NCBI RefSeq assembly: GCF_000383855.1
Contig: NZ_KB912877.1
Coordinates: 2,530,732 to 2,594,731 of the forward strand
Length of the DNA: 64,000 bases
From: Methylobacter marinus A45
GTDB taxonomy: Bacteria; Pseudomonadota; Gammaproteobacteria; Methylococcales; Methylomonadaceae
Direction of reading: 5' to 3'
Shown here piece by piece: positions 30,382 through 40,480 of this stretch. The notes under the pieces were generated by a model. That model had not been told where the DNA came from and did not search any database. It saw nothing but the letters and a program-made list of their open reading frames with translations. The translations under genes and the position numbers were made by a program. Every line of letters begins with the position of its first letter. Position 1 is the first letter of the stretch.

Positions 30382-31363
30382 CAATTTCCTCGACAGTAAT
30401 ATCGATATCCAGCATTCGCCTGATCACGTCGATATTGGTTTTGCAGTGTCCGGATAACGGTCCGGTGACAAACGAGCCGCCCGCGCCCAGACATAGCGGC
30501 AGCAGCAACTGATCTGCCAGATAATGCCCCACTGGGGCGGCGAAGCCCTGGTAGCGATGCAGCAAATCAACGGTATGGTTTGCCACCCGCTCGGCGCTGA
30601 TGCCCATTGCGCCATGGCTTTCCAGCACTTCGGTGATTTGGGGATAACGCACTTTGATCATCACGCTGTTGCCGGGGCCCAGCGATTCCACCTGGCTGAC
30701 GCTGACCGCATCGTCCGCCCAATTCAGCCGGCGCAGTAGTTGCTGCTTTTCTCTAAGAATCACATGACCCGGAATCCCGGCGCTGATGCAATGCGCCTCA
30801 ACGTCGAGCAGCTGGCCGCGCGTTTCCAGCGTCAGTTTCCGAAAGCTTGCCGGCGGCTCGATGGTGACCGTCCATTGTCCGGCGCCGACCGGATAAAAGC
30901 CGTAGCGCTCCAGTCTGGCGTCGAACCCGCAGCCGATTTGCCGCAGCACCGGCAAAAACGTATGCTGGATAAAGTCGAAGCTGGGCGCCAACGGATTGTG
31001 GGTGCCGCCGGTCAGCGTCAGCCGCGAGGGCTTGTCGGCCATCAGCAGGGCAGGCAGTACGGTCTGGAATACCAGCGTGCTGCTGCCGGCGCTGCCCACG
31101 ACGAACCGGTAATCCCCCGCTTTGATCTTGCCGGGGATAAGCATCACCGCTTTCGAGCCTATCGATGCGCCCCTGACTTCGGCGCCGCACACGGCGGCAA
31201 TAGCCCTGACGCAAGCCAGATGCTGGCGCATCAGGCCGGGATTCCTGCGGCCCTGACGGATATTGTGAATATACACCGGAACACCGCGGCAGGCGGCCAG
31301 CGACAGCGCCGTTCTCAGCACCTGGCCGCCGCCTTCGCCCTGGGCGCCGTCGATCTCGATCAT
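30350..31363 (-). CDS. rtcA: RNA 3'-terminal phosphate cyclase RtcA
   Basis: The 337-aa enzyme turns RNA 3'-phosphate ends into 2',3'-cyclic phosphates using ATP, via a histidine-AMP intermediate. It has IDGAQGEGGGQVLRTALSLA at the N-terminus and the conserved TGPLSGHCKTNIDV region with the likely adenylated His306. The ATG at 31361-31363 lies 4 bp past the rtcB stop with AAAGGC upstream, so it is coupled to rtcB. It supplies substrates for the RtcB ligase in RNA repair. Confidence 0.95.
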   Translation of the reverse strand: MIEIDGAQGEGGGQVLRTALSLAACRGVPVYIHNIRQGRRNPGLMRQHLACVRAIAAVCGAEVRGASIGSKAVMLIPGKIKAGDYRFVVGSAGSSTLVFQTVLPALLMADKPSRLTLTGGTHNPLAPSFDFIQHTFLPVLRQIGCGFDARLERYGFYPVGAGQWTVTIEPPASFRKLTLETRGQLLDVEAHCISAGIPGHVILREKQQLLRRLNWADDAVSVSQVESLGPGNSVMIKVRYPQITEVLESHGAMGISAERVANHTVDLLHRYQGFAAPVGHYLADQLLLPLCLGAGGSFVTGPLSGHCKTNIDVIRRMLDIDITVEEIEPKRQWRVAI

Positions 31364-31367
31364 GTTG

Positions 31368-32600
<1,233 letters not shown>

Positions 32601-32638
32601 GTTTGTTCCTTGTTTTTTATCTCCAGCGCTCCTGATAA

Positions 32639-32654
32639 TGCAAATGCGGTGCCA
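32639..32654 (-). promoter_or_regulatory. Consensus sigma-54 promoter for rtcBA
   Basis: The minus strand reads TGGCAC-CGCAT-TTGCA, an exact -24/-12 element (GG and GC separated by 10 bp). Transcription should start near 32627, 27 bp before the rtcB ATG. The divergent gene rtcR encodes the expected sigma-54 activator, and rpoN is in the same window. An imperfect AAGAAT...ATTCTT pair farther upstream could be part of the RtcR site. Confidence 0.9.
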
Positions 32655-32777
32655 GGTCGGCATTCAAAAATTAATTCACGAAGAATCAACTGACTACGTC
32701 AACCAGCAGGCATATTCTTAAGGATGAGCTATAGTTATTGTTATTTAACTGGATAACCATTTATCGGAATAGATAGC

Positions 32778-34385
32778 ATGAAAACCGTTGTCATCAGCCT
32801 GCTCGGCACAACGCTCGACCATCGCGGCTTTAACGGCAAACGCTGGGAACGCTGGCGGCCCACCTTATCGCTTTGTCAGCACGAAGACCTGGTGGTCGAC
32901 CGACTGGAGCTGTTATTCCAGCGGGATTTCCAGAACATCGCCGGTCAGTTGAGCCAGGACATTAAAACCGTCTCGCCGGAAACCGAGGTCAATCATCACA
33001 TTATCAGTCTGCTCGACCCATGGGATTTCGAAAGCGTCTATGCCGAATTGCTGGATTTCGCCCGCAGCTATCCGTTCGATATCGAACACGAGCAGTATTT
33101 GCTGCACATCACCACCGGCACGCATGTCGCACAGATTTGCCTGTATCTGCTGACCGAAGCCCGTTATCTGCCGGGGCGCCTGATCCAGACCTCGCCGCCG
33201 CAACGTCGGGAAACGGTTGCCGGGCATTATCAGATCATCGATCTCGACCTGTCCAAATACGACCTGATCGCCTCGCGCTTTTCCAGGGAGCATCAGGAGG
33301 GCACCCATTACCTGAAAGGCGGCATCGAAACGCGCAATCCGGCGTTCAACAGGATGATCGAGCAGGTCGAGAAGGTGGCGATCCGCTCCCGGGAGCCGAT
33401 CCTGCTGACCGGGCCGTCCGGTTCCGGCAAATCGCTGCTGGCCAAACGCATTTATCAACTGAAAAAGAAACGGGGCCAGCTTCCGGGGAATCTGGTAGAA
33501 GTCAACTGCGCCACCTTGCGCGGCGACAATGCCATGTCGGCGCTGTTCGGGCATGTCAAGGGCGCGTTCACCGGCGCCGCGACGGCGCGTAAAGGCTTGC
33601 TGGCCGAAGCCGACAACGGGTTGCTGTTTCTCGATGAAATCGGCGAACTGGGCCTGGACGAGCAGGCCATGCTGCTGCGGGCGATCGAGGACAAGCGCTT
33701 CATGCCGTTGGGGTCAGACAAGGAAGCGGGCAGCCGCTTTCAGCTGATTGCCGGCACCAACCGCAATCTGTTTCAGCAGGTCGAGCAGGGGCGTTTCCGG
33801 GAAGACCTGCTGGCCCGCATCAACCTGTGGTCGTATGAATTGCCGTCGCTGAAACAGCGGCTGGAAGACCTGGAAGCCAATATCGACTACGAACTGGAAA
33901 AATACAGCCAGAAAGCCAACACGTTGATCGGCTTCAATAAACAGGCCAGGGACCGCTATCTGCGCTTTGCCAAATCGCCGGAAGCTATCTGGAACAGCAA
34001 TTTCCGCGATCTCAACGCCAGCATCACCCGTATGGCGACACTGAGCGACGGCGGCCGGATTACGCAGGAGACAGTGGAGGAAGAAATCCGGCGCCTGCGG
34101 CACGATTGGCGGCAATCAGGCGGAAGGAATGAAGCGTCCGCCGTTGAATTGTTGCTCGACAAACCCGTCGATCTGTTCGACCGGCTGCAGCTGGCCGGCG
34201 TCATCCGAATCTGCCAGGACTCGCAAACCGCCGCGGAAGCGGGCAGGAAACTCTTCAATGTCAGTCGGTTAAACAAAGCTTCTGCTAATGACAGCCACCG
34301 GGTTATCCAGTTTCTCGGTAAATTTGGCCTGGACTTTAAAGCCGTTAAACAGTGGCATGAGCGGGATGGCTCTATCAATCAATAG
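32778..34385 (+). CDS. rtcR: Sigma-54-dependent activator RtcR (CARF-AAA+)
   Basis: The 535-aa protein has an N-terminal CARF-like ligand-sensing domain (about 1-180, with [15 protein letters not shown]), a AAA+ domain with Walker A GPSGSGKS (residues 212-219), the sigma-54 contact loop GAFTGA and Walker [11 protein letters not shown], and a C-terminal HTH-like end. In E. coli RtcR responds to an RNA-end ligand, reported as linked to 2',3'-cyclic phosphate-bearing RNA, and activates rtcBA. It is divergent from rtcBA with the consensus promoter between them. Confidence 0.95.
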   Translation: MKTVVISLLGTTLDHRGFNGKRWERWRPTLSLCQHEDLVVDRLELLFQRDFQNIAGQLSQDIKTVSPETEVNHHIISLLDPWDFESVYAELLDFARSYPFDIEHEQYLLHITTGTHVAQICLYLLTEARYLPGRLIQTSPPQRRETVAGHYQIIDLDLSKYDLIASRFSREHQEGTHYLKGGIETRNPAFNRMIEQVEKVAIRSREPILLTGPSGSGKSLLAKRIYQLKKKRGQLPGNLVEVNCATLRGDNAMSALFGHVKGAFTGAATARKGLLAEADNGLLFLDEIGELGLDEQAMLLRAIEDKRFMPLGSDKEAGSRFQLIAGTNRNLFQQVEQGRFREDLLARINLWSYELPSLKQRLEDLEANIDYELEKYSQKANTLIGFNKQARDRYLRFAKSPEAIWNSNFRDLNASITRMATLSDGGRITQETVEEEIRRLRHDWRQSGGRNEASAVELLLDKPVDLFDRLQLAGVIRICQDSQTAAEAGRKLFNVSRLNKASANDSHRVIQFLGKFGLDFKAVKQWHERDGSINQ

Positions 34386-34538
34386 AAAAGCCTCAAAATG
34401 AGGCTGAGCATGCCGTGGAAAAAAAGGTAGAGCTTAAGTCATCTCCCTGGTTGTATTCATCTAAAGCCAGCGGATAGAGGTTTTCTTATGGGCTTGGTGC
34501 CTTTAAACCAAAAACAATTTTTATTGTGCATAAATACT

Positions 34539-34832
34539 ATGAAAAAATGTAAGCTACTTTTCGGTTTATTTTTGTTTACAATAAGTATTTTTTCTGTATG
34601 CCACGCGAATCCACCTATTAGTAAAAAGTGGTATGAAGATGGACGAATTGTTTCAAGTAGTGGTAAAAAGTTACAGCTTGATTTGCAAAATACTTATGAT
34701 GGGTGGGAATACCAAAATAAAACATATATTGTAGGATTCAAAATTAATAGCGATGGAATTAATACTCCGCAGATAGTAGAAGTCTCAGAAGATTTGAAAG
34801 AGATGCAATATTGGACTTTCGATAGCTCGTAG
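34539..34832 (+). CDS. Small secreted hypothetical protein
   Basis: I place the start at MKKCKLLFGLFLFTISIFSV: a Lys-Lys n-region, a hydrophobic core and a likely signal peptidase I site at CHA/NP. The mature part is about 74 aa, polar, with two Trp-rich segments. The coding region is clearly more AT-rich than its neighbours, suggesting transfer. The last codons and the TAG stop lie inside the palindromic repeat beginning at 34823, so the C-terminus may have been set by insertion of that repeat. Family not recognised. Confidence 0.6.
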   Translation: MKKCKLLFGLFLFTISIFSVCHANPPISKKWYEDGRIVSSSGKKLQLDLQNTYDGWEYQNKTYIVGFKINSDGINTPQIVEVSEDLKEMQYWTFDSS

Positions 34833-34900
34833 GCTGGGTTGGTAAACCCAGCATTTCGAAGACGCCAAAAGCTGGGTTTACCAACCCAGCCTACGAGCTA
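34823..34900. repeat. Perfect 30-bp inverted repeat (GTAGGCTGGG family)
   Basis: The left arm 34823-34852 (starts TAGCTCGTAGGCTGGG) and right arm 34871-34900 (ends CCCAGCCTACGAGCTA) are exact reverse complements with an 18-nt loop. A diverged copy lies at 35722-35804 and a shorter one at 30195-30246. Confidence 0.85.
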
Positions 34901-34963
34901 TTGCCCCTACATCCTTCGCCACCATTAACCTATAACTCAAGCAAGTTTCTTCTTCAATCGCCA
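34901..34963 (-). repeat. Duplicated 3' tail of the 35844 gene
   Basis: Compared with 35805-35870, this segment keeps most positions and still encodes WRLKKKLA then stop on the minus strand (the intact gene ends WRLKKKFA). Together with the palindrome before it, it forms a direct repeat of about 140 bp with 35722-35870. Confidence 0.8.
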
Positions 34964-34995
34964 ACGCGATAAGGTGCAATTGTAATGAAAAAGAC

Positions 34996-35066
34996 GCACA
35001 ACAAGCGCATAAATACAGACCGCAAAAAGCTACGCTCTGCTCCGCTTTTTGTGTCCGGTTATGCTT
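34996..35066 (+). other. Candidate attC-like recombination site
   Basis: The 71-bp imperfect palindrome runs from GCACAAC to GTTAGCC. It has outer complementary boxes (ACAAGCGCATAA with TTATGCTTGT, leaving an unpaired GC), an inner stem (CGCAAAAAGC with GCTTTTTGTG) and a 13-nt loop. The AAC/GTT ends and extrahelical bases resemble integron attC sites, but the outermost boxes do not match the RYYYAAC consensus fully. A cassette-like gene starts 24 bp after it. No integrase is in the window. Confidence 0.5.
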
Positions 35067-35090
35067 GTCGTTAGCCATTAAAGAATCAAC

Positions 35091-35507
35091 ATGTACACCC
35101 CTAGAAGAATAGAGAGTCATCCGACGTGGCTCGATCCGGACGGGATCAAGATCTATACGATCTCGGTGCAAGACCGGCCAGTAAGCCAAGCTCCATATTT
35201 CTCGCGTCTCACGGAGGTAAAGAAGCGTAAGGCTGTAACATGGGCCGCTACCCCGGCATTCGCTATATTCCATGATGGCGCAAGCTTCCGTTACCTTGTT
35301 CTCGCATGGTGGGGCAATGATAACGAGCTCTTTACATCCGTTTCAGTCCAAACGGAAACCGGGTGGATTGAGGACCCTGCACGGTATTCGTTCTGCCTCT
35401 ACGACCTTGAAGTTTTCTGGCACGAACGCAAGTACTTCATAGAGTTCATTTACTGTGCCAGGCCGTCCCTTGATAGCTACAGGGCCAAAAGGCACGATAA
35501 TGGCTGA
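35091..35507 (+). CDS. Conserved hypothetical protein, cassette-like
   Basis: The 138-aa soluble protein has Trp-, Tyr- and Phe-rich segments (TWAATPAFAIFHDGASFRYL, LAWWGNDNELFTSVSVQTET, CLYDLEVFWHERKYFIEFIY). I have an impression that similar small proteins occur in other bacteria, but I cannot name the family. The gene follows an attC-like site and is followed within 2 bp by a possible intron 3' end on the other strand. The last residues (RAKRHDNG) may therefore be altered. Confidence 0.6.
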   Translation: MYTPRRIESHPTWLDPDGIKIYTISVQDRPVSQAPYFSRLTEVKKRKAVTWAATPAFAIFHDGASFRYLVLAWWGNDNELFTSVSVQTETGWIEDPARYSFCLYDLEVFWHERKYFIEFIYCARPSLDSYRAKRHDNG

Positions 35508-35508
35508 T

Positions 35509-35580
35509 CGGGCAACCGGGGATCTAGCCCCATTCCCCACATTACCGGCATGCAGGTCCGCACCGGGCGGTTCATCAACT
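35509..35580 (-). other. Possible degraded group II intron 3' end (domains V-VI)
   Basis: The minus strand reads GAACCGCCCGGTGCGGACC, TGCATGCCGGTAATGTGGGG, then a GGGG...CCCC stem and GCCCGATCA. From memory this resembles domain V-VI and the 3' end of bacterial class C introns. The central CCGG/CCGG and TGC/GCA stems with a TG bulge can form, but the outer stem is weakened (AAT where GGT would pair), so it is not active. No reverse-transcriptase gene or 5' end is present. Confidence 0.4.
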
Positions 35581-35721
35581 ATAATGAAACTTGATCCACT
35601 GTTCTCTGATTGAGACGAGACCCTGATCCTTAAGTCATTGACCGTTGAGTTCGAGTTGCATTGCATAGGTTTTCGCCAACTGGTAACGCGATAAGGTGCA
35701 ACTGTAGGGCGTAATAGGCGA
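35581..35721. other. Spacer with a second copy of a 20-bp word
   Basis: No gene is supported here. ACGCGATAAGGTGCAACTGT near 35684 repeats 34964-34984 with one mismatch, so the mosaic holds a second type of direct repeat. Confidence 0.4.
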
Positions 35722-35804
35722 TAGCTCGTAGGCTGGGTTGATAAACCCAGCATTTCGAAGTTGCCAAAGCTGGGTTTCCGCAAAGCTCCAACCCAGCCTA
35801 CGAT
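35722..35804. repeat. GTAGGCTGGG palindrome, diverged copy
   Basis: TAGCTCGTAGGCTGGGTTGA on the left and CCAACCCAGCCTACGA on the right form a broken stem. The left half matches the copy at 34823 almost exactly, while the right half has AAAGCTCC as in the copy at 30195. Confidence 0.75.
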
Positions 35805-35843
35805 CCATTGCTCCTGCATTCCTCGCCACCATCAACCTATAGC

Positions 35844-37190
35844 TCAAGCAAACTTCTTCTTCAATCGCCAGAAAACCACGGCGGAAGCCAGCACCATCAG
35901 GCAAGCGGAGCCCATCAGCATCAAGCCAAAAAACAAGGTTTGCCTGAGCGTATAGTCCACTAATTCCTTGCCGGGAGCCAGGATCTGCTCGAAAGTTTGC
36001 AGCAGTCTCGCCAGTTCCTGCGCGGCGACATTGATCTGCGCTGCGGCGGCAGTGTAGTCGCTGATGCGGAAAGGCTCTTTGTTCGGGTTCGATGGCCAGG
36101 TCCGGAGTTGCAGCAGCACGTCTTGAAACGACTTCAGGGCGGCGTTGGAGGCATCGGACATCCGCTGGCCTGCGTCCAGCGTTTTCTCGGCCTGGGCGGC
36201 GAGACTCATGAGTCTTGGCTGTTGCTCGTCCAGGGCCTGGACGACCTGCCGGCGCTCGCCGCTGATGAAATCGGGCAAGCGTTCTGTTGTCCGGCTGAAC
36301 CGGTCCGCCGATTCGGACAGTTGGGCGGTGTTGGCCAACAGCTTTTCCGTTTGGGGCATTTCCGCCGTCTGGATAACCAGTAATTCGGTTTCCCAGCGGA
36401 TCAGCGTCGGCATGTGCCGTGCCAGGAACATGCCGCGTTCCGCGAACAGGCGGGTATCAGCCAGTTCGCGAGTTGCGGGGTCGAGATCCGCGAATGGATC
36501 GATGGATAACAGGTCGAAGACACTACTGGTGATTCCGGGTTGGGGCTCGCGTTTCATCCGCGCGATTTCGGACGCGAAGCCCAGCGAGCCGAGATCACGG
36601 GGCGAGCGCGCATCAGGATGCTGTTCGTGCCAGGCGCGGATGGAAGCACGCAGTTCCGAGAGTTGTTCTTTTTTCAGTATCGTCGCGGCAATCCGCCAGA
36701 TTTCCTTCTCTACCTCTTGAGAGGCGTGCAGATAGGGCCGGGCTGACTCGCCGTAGAACGTGGGCATCCAATGGTCCTCGACATTCATCCGGTTCAGGCT
36801 GGCGAAAATAACCATATCGAGCAGATTGACATAGGCATTGTCTCCGGTGGCAATGGCCAATATATCATTGGTGGTGGTGATGCGGCGCATCAGAATGATA
36901 CGCCTTCGGGAGAGCTGATTATCTTCGTGCTGCAGCTTGCCGGAGGCAAGATTGAGCGCTCCGATAGCGTTGTTGGCAAAGCGGAGCAACTGGGATTGCA
37001 GTTCGATGGGATCGGCCGCGCCGTTTTCCTGGTTGAGCGAAAACAGGGAGCGGATGCCTTTTTCCGGCAATTCCAGTGTGCTTCTGAGCAAATTGCAGCC
37101 GCCCGCACTCAGGGCAAGGACCAGCAGCAGAACGACTTTCGGCAGCCATCGATGAGCGCCTGGACAGGAAGACTGTGACTCACCGCGCAT
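35844..37190 (-). CDS. Putative lipoprotein with C-terminal membrane helix
   Basis: The 448-aa protein has an N-terminal hydrophobic signal (about residues 17-31, PKVVLLLVLALSAGGC) with a lipobox-like AGGC at Cys32. A long helical, charged middle (about 50-395) includes coiled-coil-like stretches (LLANTAQLSESADRFSRTTE), and one membrane helix near the end (about 415-440) is followed by RLKKKFA. The topology suggests a periplasmic envelope protein held at both ends. I do not recognise the family. Its 3' end is duplicated at 34901-34963. Confidence 0.75.
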   Translation of the reverse strand: MRGESQSSCPGAHRWLPKVVLLLVLALSAGGCNLLRSTLELPEKGIRSLFSLNQENGAADPIELQSQLLRFANNAIGALNLASGKLQHEDNQLSRRRIILMRRITTTNDILAIATGDNAYVNLLDMVIFASLNRMNVEDHWMPTFYGESARPYLHASQEVEKEIWRIAATILKKEQLSELRASIRAWHEQHPDARSPRDLGSLGFASEIARMKREPQPGITSSVFDLLSIDPFADLDPATRELADTRLFAERGMFLARHMPTLIRWETELLVIQTAEMPQTEKLLANTAQLSESADRFSRTTERLPDFISGERRQVVQALDEQQPRLMSLAAQAEKTLDAGQRMSDASNAALKSFQDVLLQLRTWPSNPNKEPFRISDYTAAAAQINVAAQELARLLQTFEQILAPGKELVDYTLRQTLFFGLMLMGSACLMVLASAVVFWRLKKKFA

Positions 37191-37463
37191 GAAATTATCA
37201 ACTCCTTAAGACATTGCTGAATAAAGGGCTTGAAGATCAAGGGTACGAAAATATGCATTAGCGCCTATTATCAGGCGCATGTCAATCGATTGTAAAACTG
37301 CTCTGTGTTGACTGTCTTGGGTCGGGCCAGCTTGTTATCAGATCCATAAACGGTGAATGATGTTTTAGGGTATTATTCCGGTCACTCGACATTTCAACTC
37401 CATCATTACGCAACCCCAAATAAAGGCTTTTAACAAAGCGCAATTACAAAAACCGGATTCAAA

Positions 37464-37973
37464 ATGAACACGCTTATCCAACTCCATGCTGATATCGACG
37501 CGCGCGTACACGCTGTTCGCGACGACAATCCTGATTGGTTGTGCCGCCTGGGCTGTGATGGCTGTTGCCGACGGCTTGCCGAAGTGCCCAGGCTTACAGC
37601 GGCGGAATGGGCATGGCTGCGGGACGGACTGGCCGCGCTGCCCCCGGAGCAACTTCGGGAGATTGGCCAGGCCATCGCCGTGCTGGCCGCGCAACCATCA
37701 CGTCCCGTCGTCTGCCCATTGTTGGACCAGTCGGCGGGGGCCTGCCTGGTTTATGAGCACCGCCCGGTGGCTTGCCGCACGTACGGATTTTATGTCCAGC
37801 GTGGCCAGGGGCTTTACTGTAAGGACATCGAATCGCGCGTGGCCGGTGGCGCCTGGGCCGAAGTGGTGTGGGGCAACCAGGACGCTATCGATCATCGTCT
37901 CCGCGGTCTGGGCGACAGCCTCGATTTGACCGAGTGGTTTGCGCGCTGGGAGCAGAGCAGGGACAGGGCTTGA
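37464..37973 (+). CDS. YkgJ-family cysteine cluster protein
   Basis: The 169-aa protein has CRLGCDGCCR near residue 27 and a second Cys group CPLLDQSAGACLVYEHRPVA followed by C-R-TYG, the pattern of the YkgJ family. The clustered Cys residues probably bind zinc or an Fe-S cluster; the biochemical role of the family is not established. The gene stands alone, divergent from the 35844 gene over about 270 bp. Confidence 0.85.
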   Translation: MNTLIQLHADIDARVHAVRDDNPDWLCRLGCDGCCRRLAEVPRLTAAEWAWLRDGLAALPPEQLREIGQAIAVLAAQPSRPVVCPLLDQSAGACLVYEHRPVACRTYGFYVQRGQGLYCKDIESRVAGGAWAEVVWGNQDAIDHRLRGLGDSLDLTEWFARWEQSRDRA

Positions 37974-38019
37974 AGTAAAAACGCACCGCCATTGTCATAA
38001 CACCAGGCAATTGGCCTTG

Positions 38020-39741
38020 TCACTTGATCAATAACGTTATGACGGTAATCCCCAGGATAAAGGAAACGCCTTGCCAGAAAGCCACGGGATTACGTTCCAA
38101 AAGCGGCGGGCGGGTCTTGTTCAGAAACGCCTGATTCGGATGACGCAGGTCAAACAGGAACTCGGATAAGTCTTGGTAACGCTTGTAAGGGTTTGGATGT
38201 ACTGCCTTCCTGATGGCATCATCAACCCAGGCTGGAATTTCGCTATTTTGATTACACACAGAGGCATACATCAATCGGTTTTGCGCGGCTCTGGTCTTGC
38301 ATTTGGCCACTTCGGCGCCATAAGGTAGCTTGCCGGTCAGCATTTGATAAGCGATCACGCCCAATGAAAACAGGTCCGAATGCTCGGAAACCTGCTCGCC
38401 CAGGAAATATTCCGGAGCCGTGTATTGGGCGGTGCCGAGTATCGGGTTTTGCCCGACGGGAGAAGTAATTTCCATAATGCCCGCGACGCGCGTCGATCCA
38501 AAATCGATGATCTTCACCGTGCCGGAGCCGTCGATCATGACATTGTCGGGTCTCAAATCCTGATGCAGCATTTCCAGCCGGTGAAAAGCCCTCAGGCCTT
38601 TTGCTATCTGTTCGACAATCCCGCGCACGGTTTCCAGGTCCGGTTTCGGATGGTCGATCATCCACTGCCTCAAGGTCTGGCCGTCAATGAATTCGGTGGC
38701 GACGTAGAGAAAATTGCGCTTCCGCGTCTGTGCGCAAGGTTTGAGCACATGCGCATTATTGATGCGCCGGGCGATCCAGTCTTCCATCAGAAAGCGTTCC
38801 AGATAAGCCGGATCGCCCCTCAGGTCAATGGACGGGGTTTTTATCACGACCTGCGAGCTGGTTTCATTATCGACCGCCAGATAAATGTGGCTGCGGCTGC
38901 TGGCATGCAACTCCCTGACGATGCTGTAGCCGTCAAACTGCGCCCGTGCTTCCAGTACGGGCGGGAACGGCAGCTCGGTTAACGACCGGTAATGCTCTCC
39001 GGCATCCTGTACGGGCAAGCTTTCAACTCTGACGATCTGGACCGTCAGGTTATCCGTACTGCCTTGCCGGTAAGCCTCGTCGACGATCGTTTTTGCCGCG
39101 CTATCGAGATCATCCCCGCATGCGTTGATGGCATGGACCATGAAACGCGAGCTGGCATACTCGTAAACGCCATCGGTCGCGAGCAGGAAAATATCGCCTG
39201 CTGCCACGGCCAGGGCCTGATAATCAATTTCAACATGGGAGTCGATCCCCAGGGCGCGGCTGAGGTAGCTTTTATCCTGCGAAACCCAAAGCCGGTGGTC
39301 ATGGGTGAGCTGTTCCAGATCACGATCACGTAACCGGTAAATGCGGGTATCGCCGACATGAAAAATATGCGCGGTGGTGGATTTGATCACCATCGCGCTC
39401 AAGGTACAGACATAGCCTCTGTCCTTGTCGTAACAATACCGGCTTTGCCGGGTTTGGGCATACAGCCATGAGTTGCTTGCCATCAGAACCCGCTGTACCG
39501 ATTTCTTGACCGACCAGGCTTCCGAGGTGCAAAAATAATCCGTCAGAAAACCTGCCACGGCGGCTTGACTGGCAATATGGCTGACATCACTGCTGCTGAT
39601 TCCGTCGGCCACGGCAAAGGCGATGCCTTTTGTGCTCAACTGCGGCTCTTTCGGGATATAAACACCGTGAAAATCCTGGTTGGTTTCCTTACGGCCTTTA
39701 TCGGAATACTGGCCTGCGGAGATTTTCAATTGACCGGACAT
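38020..39741 (-). CDS. Fused PP2C phosphatase / Ser-Thr protein kinase
   Basis: The 573-aa protein has an N-terminal PPM/PP2C domain (about 5-240) with metal ligands in VADG (Asp46), GDTR (Asp131), ATDG (Asp190) and TDN (Asp230). The C-terminal Hanks-type kinase domain (about 270-540) has VVIK (Lys301), HQDLRPDN (Asp395, HQD in place of HRD) and DFGS (Asp413). One membrane helix (about 553-572) ends the protein. It faces the cytoplasm and could both add and remove phosphate on the same targets. The operon partners, a nitrite/formate channel and cyanase, suggest a role in nitrogen uptake. Confidence 0.92.
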   Translation of the reverse strand: MSGQLKISAGQYSDKGRKETNQDFHGVYIPKEPQLSTKGIAFAVADGISSSDVSHIASQAAVAGFLTDYFCTSEAWSVKKSVQRVLMASNSWLYAQTRQSRYCYDKDRGYVCTLSAMVIKSTTAHIFHVGDTRIYRLRDRDLEQLTHDHRLWVSQDKSYLSRALGIDSHVEIDYQALAVAAGDIFLLATDGVYEYASSRFMVHAINACGDDLDSAAKTIVDEAYRQGSTDNLTVQIVRVESLPVQDAGEHYRSLTELPFPPVLEARAQFDGYSIVRELHASSRSHIYLAVDNETSSQVVIKTPSIDLRGDPAYLERFLMEDWIARRINNAHVLKPCAQTRKRNFLYVATEFIDGQTLRQWMIDHPKPDLETVRGIVEQIAKGLRAFHRLEMLHQDLRPDNVMIDGSGTVKIIDFGSTRVAGIMEITSPVGQNPILGTAQYTAPEYFLGEQVSEHSDLFSLGVIAYQMLTGKLPYGAEVAKCKTRAAQNRLMYASVCNQNSEIPAWVDDAIRKAVHPNPYKRYQDLSEFLFDLRHPNQAFLNKTRPPLLERNPVAFWQGVSFILGITVITLLIK

Positions 39742-39786
39742 GTCTGCATTCCGACGGGGCGTCGGCCGCGCATGGGGCTGCGATCC

Positions 39787-40230
39787 TCAGTAACTCTTGT
39801 AAGGCAGAAATTTGCCGCTCATCACGATCCTGACGCGGTCACCCTTGGGATCGGGTTCGCGTTGAAGATCCATGCTGAAATCGATCGCGCTCATAATGCC
39901 GTCGCCGAACTCTTCGTGAATCAATGCTTTAATGGTGGTGCCGTAGACATTGACCAGTTCGTGGAAACGGTAAATCAATGGGTCGGTCGGTACAGTGGTG
40001 GGCAGGGAGCCCTTGTAGGGAACGACTTGCAGCTGTTCGACAGCCTCGGCGGGCAGCTCCAGTAGTGCGCCCACCTTGGCGGCCTGTTCGGCGCTGAGCG
40101 TCATCTGCCCCAGCAGGGCGGCCGTGGTCCACTCCTTGCTCTGGCCGATGCTGTCGGCCAGTTGAGGCCATGTCAGTTGCTTGCGCAGTTTTTGTGCGAT
40201 GATCAATTCGGTGACTTCGTTGCGTGTCAT
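39787..40230 (-). CDS. cynS: Cyanate hydratase (cyanase)
   Basis: The 147-aa enzyme breaks down cyanate with bicarbonate to ammonia and CO2. It has an N-terminal HTH-like domain and a C-terminal catalytic domain. The catalytic residues correspond to Arg88 (IYRFHE), Glu91 and Ser114 (IMSAIDFSMD). Length and motifs match characterised enzymes closely. It lies 45 bp upstream of the kinase/phosphatase gene and about 250 bp downstream of the FNT channel. Confidence 0.97.
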   Translation of the reverse strand: MTRNEVTELIIAQKLRKQLTWPQLADSIGQSKEWTTAALLGQMTLSAEQAAKVGALLELPAEAVEQLQVVPYKGSLPTTVPTDPLIYRFHELVNVYGTTIKALIHEEFGDGIMSAIDFSMDLQREPDPKGDRVRIVMSGKFLPYKSY

Positions 40231-40480
40231 TATGAGATCCTTGGAAGATTAATGAATTATGGGTTAAATCCCCGCCCTTCATCGGGCGGAGGCTGGGATA
40301 ATGAAAATTACTCGGGCGGGAAGCTTTGCATTTTCCCTCGGCAAAATTGCTTCGGGAAAATGCCCAGGTCGCCTGGGGCGAATACCCAAAAGGCACAAGT
40401 ACCCATAGGGCATACATGAATTCGCCCCCACATAAGCGCTAGCTTCATTTGCAAAACGGGAATTATTTTTTTACTAAATC

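Noticed and set aside
34878-35273. 131-codon minus-strand frame spanning the attC-like site
   Set aside because: It joins repeat tail, palindrome and the antisense of the cassette gene; composition and start are poor.
35343-35819. 159-codon minus-strand frame over the possible intron remnant
   Set aside because: It spans unrelated repeat pieces and is antisense to the cassette-like gene; the matching feel comes from intron RNA sequence, not protein.
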